DNA from: Sipunculus nudus
Taxonomy: Eukaryota > Annelida > Sipuncula > Golfingiida > Sipunculidae
NCBI GenBank assembly: GCA_026874595.1
Contig: CM049316.1
Span: 74,996,676-75,060,675, forward strand
DNA: 64,000 nucleotides
Reading direction: 5' to 3'
In this document: positions 60,149 to 64,000 of the stretch, in pieces
How positions within the stretch are numbered: position 1 is the first letter of the stretch
Layout: each line of letters starts with the position of its first letter
The notes under the pieces: model-generated
The model's database searches: none
What the model was told of the DNA's origin: nothing
Seen by the model: the letters and a program-made list of their open reading frames with translations, nothing else
Made by a program: the position numbers and the translations under genes

Positions 60149-62174
60149 TTAATTTCCATTGGAGAAACAGTAGTTATCCCATAATTCTTCTTGTCTTGAA
60201 GACCTTGAAGATTTATATATGAATAGTTCCTGTTTCAGATTTTCATTAGTGTACATTAGTTGTTTGTCAAGATCTATATCAAAGCGCTTTTCCACAAGAG
60301 CATCTAGGGAATCGGATGGAAGTATTTGGGTTGACAGCTTCATATCATTATATGTAACAGGAGGTGGCACGATTGAGTAAAAACCATTGCCGTCCCGTTT
60401 ATGGGCAAAGAAGCGATTGTAGCAGATAAATTTCTCACTCAAAGAGTACACGTCTGCTGTATATGTTTCCAGAAAGCATTCTTTTCTCAGATTATTTCCA
60501 AACCGAGGATGAATCACCGGAGCTGACTCCTGGATTAACCACTTGTCCTCAGAGAATATATACAGCACTTCCTTCTGGTGGTGATAAAATTTGAAACCAG
60601 TTGGTGTGTGGTGTCTCGAGACACCTCCACTCCAGTGAAATCCGTCTGATATATCAGGTGGGACAGTACTCCGCTTTGATAGCGATTCTTCAATTGGATT
60701 GAACGTGTACAGCGTAATCTCTTTTGATGACCCCGACTGTTGGCTGTACTCGGTGCTCTCCACAAGTATATGGGCGGCCAGAGATTTGCCTTGTATGGCA
60801 CATATCGGGTTGACTTTGGTCTTCAGTTTTTCTCCCGAATCGCAGACACGTTCCCATTTGTTTGATTCAATTGGAAAGATAAATATCGCTAGTCTATATC
60901 CATCTGAATAGTAAACGTATGAGCAAATACGCCCACCCTTATCCTCACACCCAACGCAAAACAAGACTCCCTGTATAGTAAAATATTCAACATATGGAGT
61001 ATTAAATGGTGATTTAACGTCCCGCGTGTCTTCCTGGTTTACAGTAAATAGTTTACCATCGCCATATCTTCTTGTAAACACTAACAATCCCAGTTTATGT
61101 ATCACGAGGAGGATTTGTGCTTGGTCATATCTAAAGTCTTGTTTAGCAAGGACATGAAGCCATTTGTTTGAGCTTGGACGATAAATCAGTAATGCGTTGC
61201 GTTCGCTGCAATGGCAAGTAACTATGATTTCTTCAGCGGCCCCGCAAATCATATCGGGCCCTTCTGTTTTCTGTTCCTTTACTTCTTTGTCGCCTCTTTC
61301 CAAAGGCACATTTGATTCATTCAAACCGACAGTGCTTATGATGTTAGGTCGATGAGCTACATCTGCCTCTTTATGAATTGTAACCGTGTCAACATGAGTG
61401 GTGGCTCCTTCGCCAAGCATCCGGTGGGGAAGAACATTCTGAGCTTTTTCCAAGGGGGAGAAAATTGATCTAGGTAAGCCCCTGCCTATATCCTCCCCGG
61501 TATTGTCATATGTTTCACGGATTCTCGAAAGTAGGAGAGCATGTACTTTTTGGTGTTCCTCCGTATGTCCATGCTTTGCCCAAAGATTCAAAAACTTCTC
61601 AAACTCATCTGAACTACAATGTCCCGCCATGCCTGCCTCAGTGAATCGTAAACATTCGGCAGGAGGAATTGACAGAGCTTCGTCTAAGTTGCAGATCACA
61701 TCATGAAACCTACATGTCACAATGTGTTCACATATCATGGACAAGTTCTTTATATCATACAGATCGGCTATAGCCCAGGTCCATAGGCTATTTCTTAGAG
61801 TGAGTTTGCTGCCAATGATAAAGTAACATTCAGATGTAAGTTCTTCAAGAAGGAATAGCTTCGAAGCATTTAAAATTTCGATCAGATATTCATCTGCTAT
61901 TGACAATCTCTCACCATAAATATAGTCTATGATAATCCGCAGAGGTGTTATAGAGGAAAACGTAGCAGAAAAAACAAATTCCCCTCTCAGTTTCTCTGTA
62001 AAGTCTCCATAAAACAGTTTCAAAAAGTATTCTGAAACCCCAGCAAGAACGCACCGATGAGCGTTAACATTTCCGTTTCCGACTCGGAAACTGACGTCAC
62101 AGAACTGATTAGATATGCGTTGATTTTGTAGAATTTTTTTGCAGCGGTAATTCAAGGGTCGCCGGAAAGGCCAT
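60149..62174 (-). CDS. BTB-BACK protein with degenerate kelch-like C-terminus
   Basis: One frame of 685 codons runs from 62,206 to 60,149: BTB at about 25-125 (QFCDVSFRVGNGNVNAHRC, GVSEYFLKLFYGDF, IIDYIYGERLS), BACK at about 130-235 (IADLYDIKNLSMICEHIVTC, FHDVICNLDEALSIPP), a linker, then a kelch-like part at about 330-660 (YRPSSNKWLHVL, QGVLFCVGCEDKG, ITLYTFNPIEESL, SEDKWLIQESAPVIHPRFG, FYSIVPPPVTYND). The first 25 or so residues are probably misread. An ATG at 62,174, right after an acceptor (TTTCCAG|AAATGG), gives MAFPATLELPLQ, matching MDSPITLRLPLQ of the paralogue, but a run of seven A then shifts the frame. With six A the protein would be continuous from that ATG. It is probably a cullin-3 adaptor, by family; canonical double-glycine kelch repeats are not visible. 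A 5' non-coding exon is implied. Confidence 0.87.
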
Positions 62175-62206
62175 TTCTGGAAATTCATATGAAAGGAAAA
62201 TTTCAA

Positions 62207-63165
62207 ATTGAATAAATACTTTCGTAAGTACTTAAAATAAATTTAATTGCAAGCTATGGCAGCAGTAAACATTTCCGGGAACAGTTTGCGAAATACAAAA
62301 AAGGCTGCAATCATTGAATTCGATTATTAACGAAAATGCCGTCAATTACCGGTACGTACGTATTATGATCAGCATTAGATTGAATCTAAACCAGTCAGAT
62401 TCTTTAGCTTTCATTCGGTGTTCCACAAATTAATCATCCGCCCCAAATTTTGTCATTTCTAGGTTGGCCAATGGCCGTGGAATCAACATCACAGAATTCC
62501 TTAAAATGTACTACGAACCCTCAGAAATACAATGCACGCAAATGAACCGAAATACGATGTAGTTTTCGGGAATCAGCAAGCGGTCCGCAGTACCCCAAAA
62601 AACACTAACCCAGAGTTTTGTCCCGTGTCACTATATAATATATTCCTCATGGATCAGCTGATAAAAATTAATAGCCAGTCTTCTATATTTAAGAAAGATA
62701 AGTATGTTGATAAATTTATTATTAGAGTTGTGCACTATAAGAGCGCTTTCTTATGTTGGAGTAAATGTCTAGTCATTCGAAATCTTTATTTGTTTGTTCT
62801 TAGTTATTATGAGAAAATATATTATATACCCCTTTCTGGATGCTAGGTAAAAAAAATATATTTACCTTAAATGATTCACAGATTTATACAAATTTCAAAT
62901 TGGGTGAGTTGAAGGCTGTTAGTCGTGTTCAGTCATGCATAGTTGACATAAAAATCTGGATGAGATATGAATATCTCATACTCTATAAGGAAAAAACCCG
63001 GAGATATTTTTTCCTGTCAAGTATTTTGTGAAAAAAATGGACCAGGAGATTACAGCAACAGCGTCTATTCGCAGCCTAAAAAGTTCCGTTGTTTTAAAAC
63101 CTTAGCTTTGATGAACACATAAGGGAACTAGCCATCTCTACTTTCTTAGTTGCCGTATTATCCCC
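62207..63165. other. Intergenic, nothing recognised
   Basis: Upstream of the 60.1-62.2 kb BTB gene. It should contain its first exon and promoter, but no element can be placed. Two short plus-strand frames have no recognisable domain. Confidence 0.5.
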
Positions 63166-63167
63166 AG

Positions 63168-63960
63168 CAGTGTTGGGGCCAGGTACTTTTACCTGTACCT
63201 GTACCTAGGTAGACAATTCAGAGTACCTGTACATGTTCCTGAACCCGGCTGTCATGAGTAAGAAGTACCTTGTACCTGTATCTGTATCTGGAACTAAAGT
63301 ACCCGTACCTGATATAAGGTACTCTATTTACAAATTTGATACTGGTACTTTAAATGGACACCCGGTCTGAGTCGATTGCATGTAAAAGCTTTCACCCCTG
63401 TCAGGGCATTTCGCTATCTCAGGCAGATGTAGTTACAAAGCATTCATCTCTGCTGCCTTTGTAGCTAGCTACCTGGTTAGCAAGGTGGTCAAGCTCCAGC
63501 CTCTAAACAGGAAGTTCATTGCAGCATTACATAATCAGCACTAGTATACAGCAACCAACAAAGGATAGATACAGGGGGTAGCCTACATGCCCCGTGGCAG
63601 ATGTTGGCTAGTATGTACACTGAACAGGGTTTGGACCAGGTACTCATACCTATATCTAGGTATTCACTTAACATGAATTACAGGTAAGATACTTGATAAG
63701 GACATCAGGTTTGGTTAAGTAATCCCCGTCAGGACTGTTAGCTTAACCAGGCAGGGATAATTATTAAGCTTTCAATCCTGCAGCCTTTGAACTTGAGTTG
63801 ACTAGGGCAAGTAGTATGCTGGCCTAGATATCTTCAGCCTTTACACAGGAATTTATTGTGGCATTATCAGATATAAAGGGTATAAAGCACAGGATATAGA
63901 TAGTGTTGCTCTTTTGCCCCATGTAGTACCTGACCACAACTCCGTTCCGGAGAGTAGCGA
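63168..63960. mobile_element. TACCTGTACC-rich element, partly duplicated, possible hAT-like end
   Basis: It begins CAGTGTTGGGGCCAGGTACT (63,170), a start reminiscent of hAT terminal repeats, followed by many TACCTGTAC/GTACCTG units. A second, diverged and shorter copy begins at about 63,633 (GGACCAGGTACTCATACCTA). Later blocks also pair: CCTGTCAGGGC...CAGGCAG (63,397) with CCCGTCAGGAC...CAGGCAG (63,727), and CCTCTAAACAGGAAGTTCATTG (63,500) with CCTTTACACAGGAATTTATTG (63,838). The other end and any target duplication lie beyond what can be defined here. Confidence 0.5.
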
Positions 63961-64000
63961 TCAGGTAACCACCGGACAGCTCTATACGGATACCATTGGT

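Overview
This is animal nuclear DNA. It is AT-rich and intron-containing, it is dense in (TA)n/(CA)n microsatellites and homopolymer C runs, and it carries several clades of non-LTR retrotransposon. C-type lectin-like domain (CTLD) genes and single-exon BTB-BACK genes, both in small clusters, suggest a marine invertebrate, plausibly a mollusc. That taxonomic guess is inference. No prokaryotic, organellar or CRISPR features were seen, and no convincing tRNA or rRNA.

Region 1 (about 1-6.5 kb). The first 1.1 kb is a paralogue of the 3' flank of the lectin gene at 26.2-28.0 kb, so the lectin array probably extends to the left. On the minus strand lies a reconstructed multi-exon gene. It has a signal-peptide exon, two CTLDs each split over two exons (all junctions phase 1), a membrane-helix exon, and a 118-residue tyrosine-rich cytoplasmic tail. 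The tail holds an ITIM-type motif (VTYAEI), a YxxM motif, a YxN motif and a tandemly duplicated 11-residue tyrosine unit. This candidate inhibitory/activating lectin receptor is the most interesting object in the window. The membrane exon is one base off the expected phase.

Region 2 (about 7.5-28 kb). Four plus-strand copies (A-D) of a small secreted CTLD gene, each with exon 1 (signal peptide and stalk), exon 2 (CTLD first half) and exon 3 (CTLD second half, EPN/EPD type). B and C are a recent tandem duplication of about 6.3 kb. They share a MITE-like element in the promoter flank, a 5'-truncated LINE in intron 2 and a deletion at the exon 1 donor. Copy A keeps the empty LINE site but has lost exon 3. 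Every copy carries a disabling lesion; D is the best preserved, with two adjacent stops.

Region 3 (28-40 kb). Gene-poor, microsatellite-rich sequence. A Penelope-like GIY-YIG fragment lies at 35.1 kb.

Region 4 (40-64 kb). A dispersed BTB-BACK family: one decayed copy (plus, 40.3-42.1 kb), one copy split by a single-base frameshift (minus, 51.7-53.8 kb) and one long copy (minus, 60.1-62.2 kb). Two LINEs lie between them: a nearly full-length CR1/L2-group element (43.2-46.7 kb) with a frameshift near its C-terminus, and a heavily decayed L1/Tx1-like element (48-51.1 kb). The window ends in a TACCTGTACC-rich, partly duplicated repeat that looks like a DNA-transposon end.

Several reading frames are broken by exactly one base in a homopolymer. 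These may be true mutations or consensus errors, and this bears on every pseudogene call here. All coordinates were worked out by eye; exon boundaries rest on splice dinucleotides, phase agreement and paralogue alignment.
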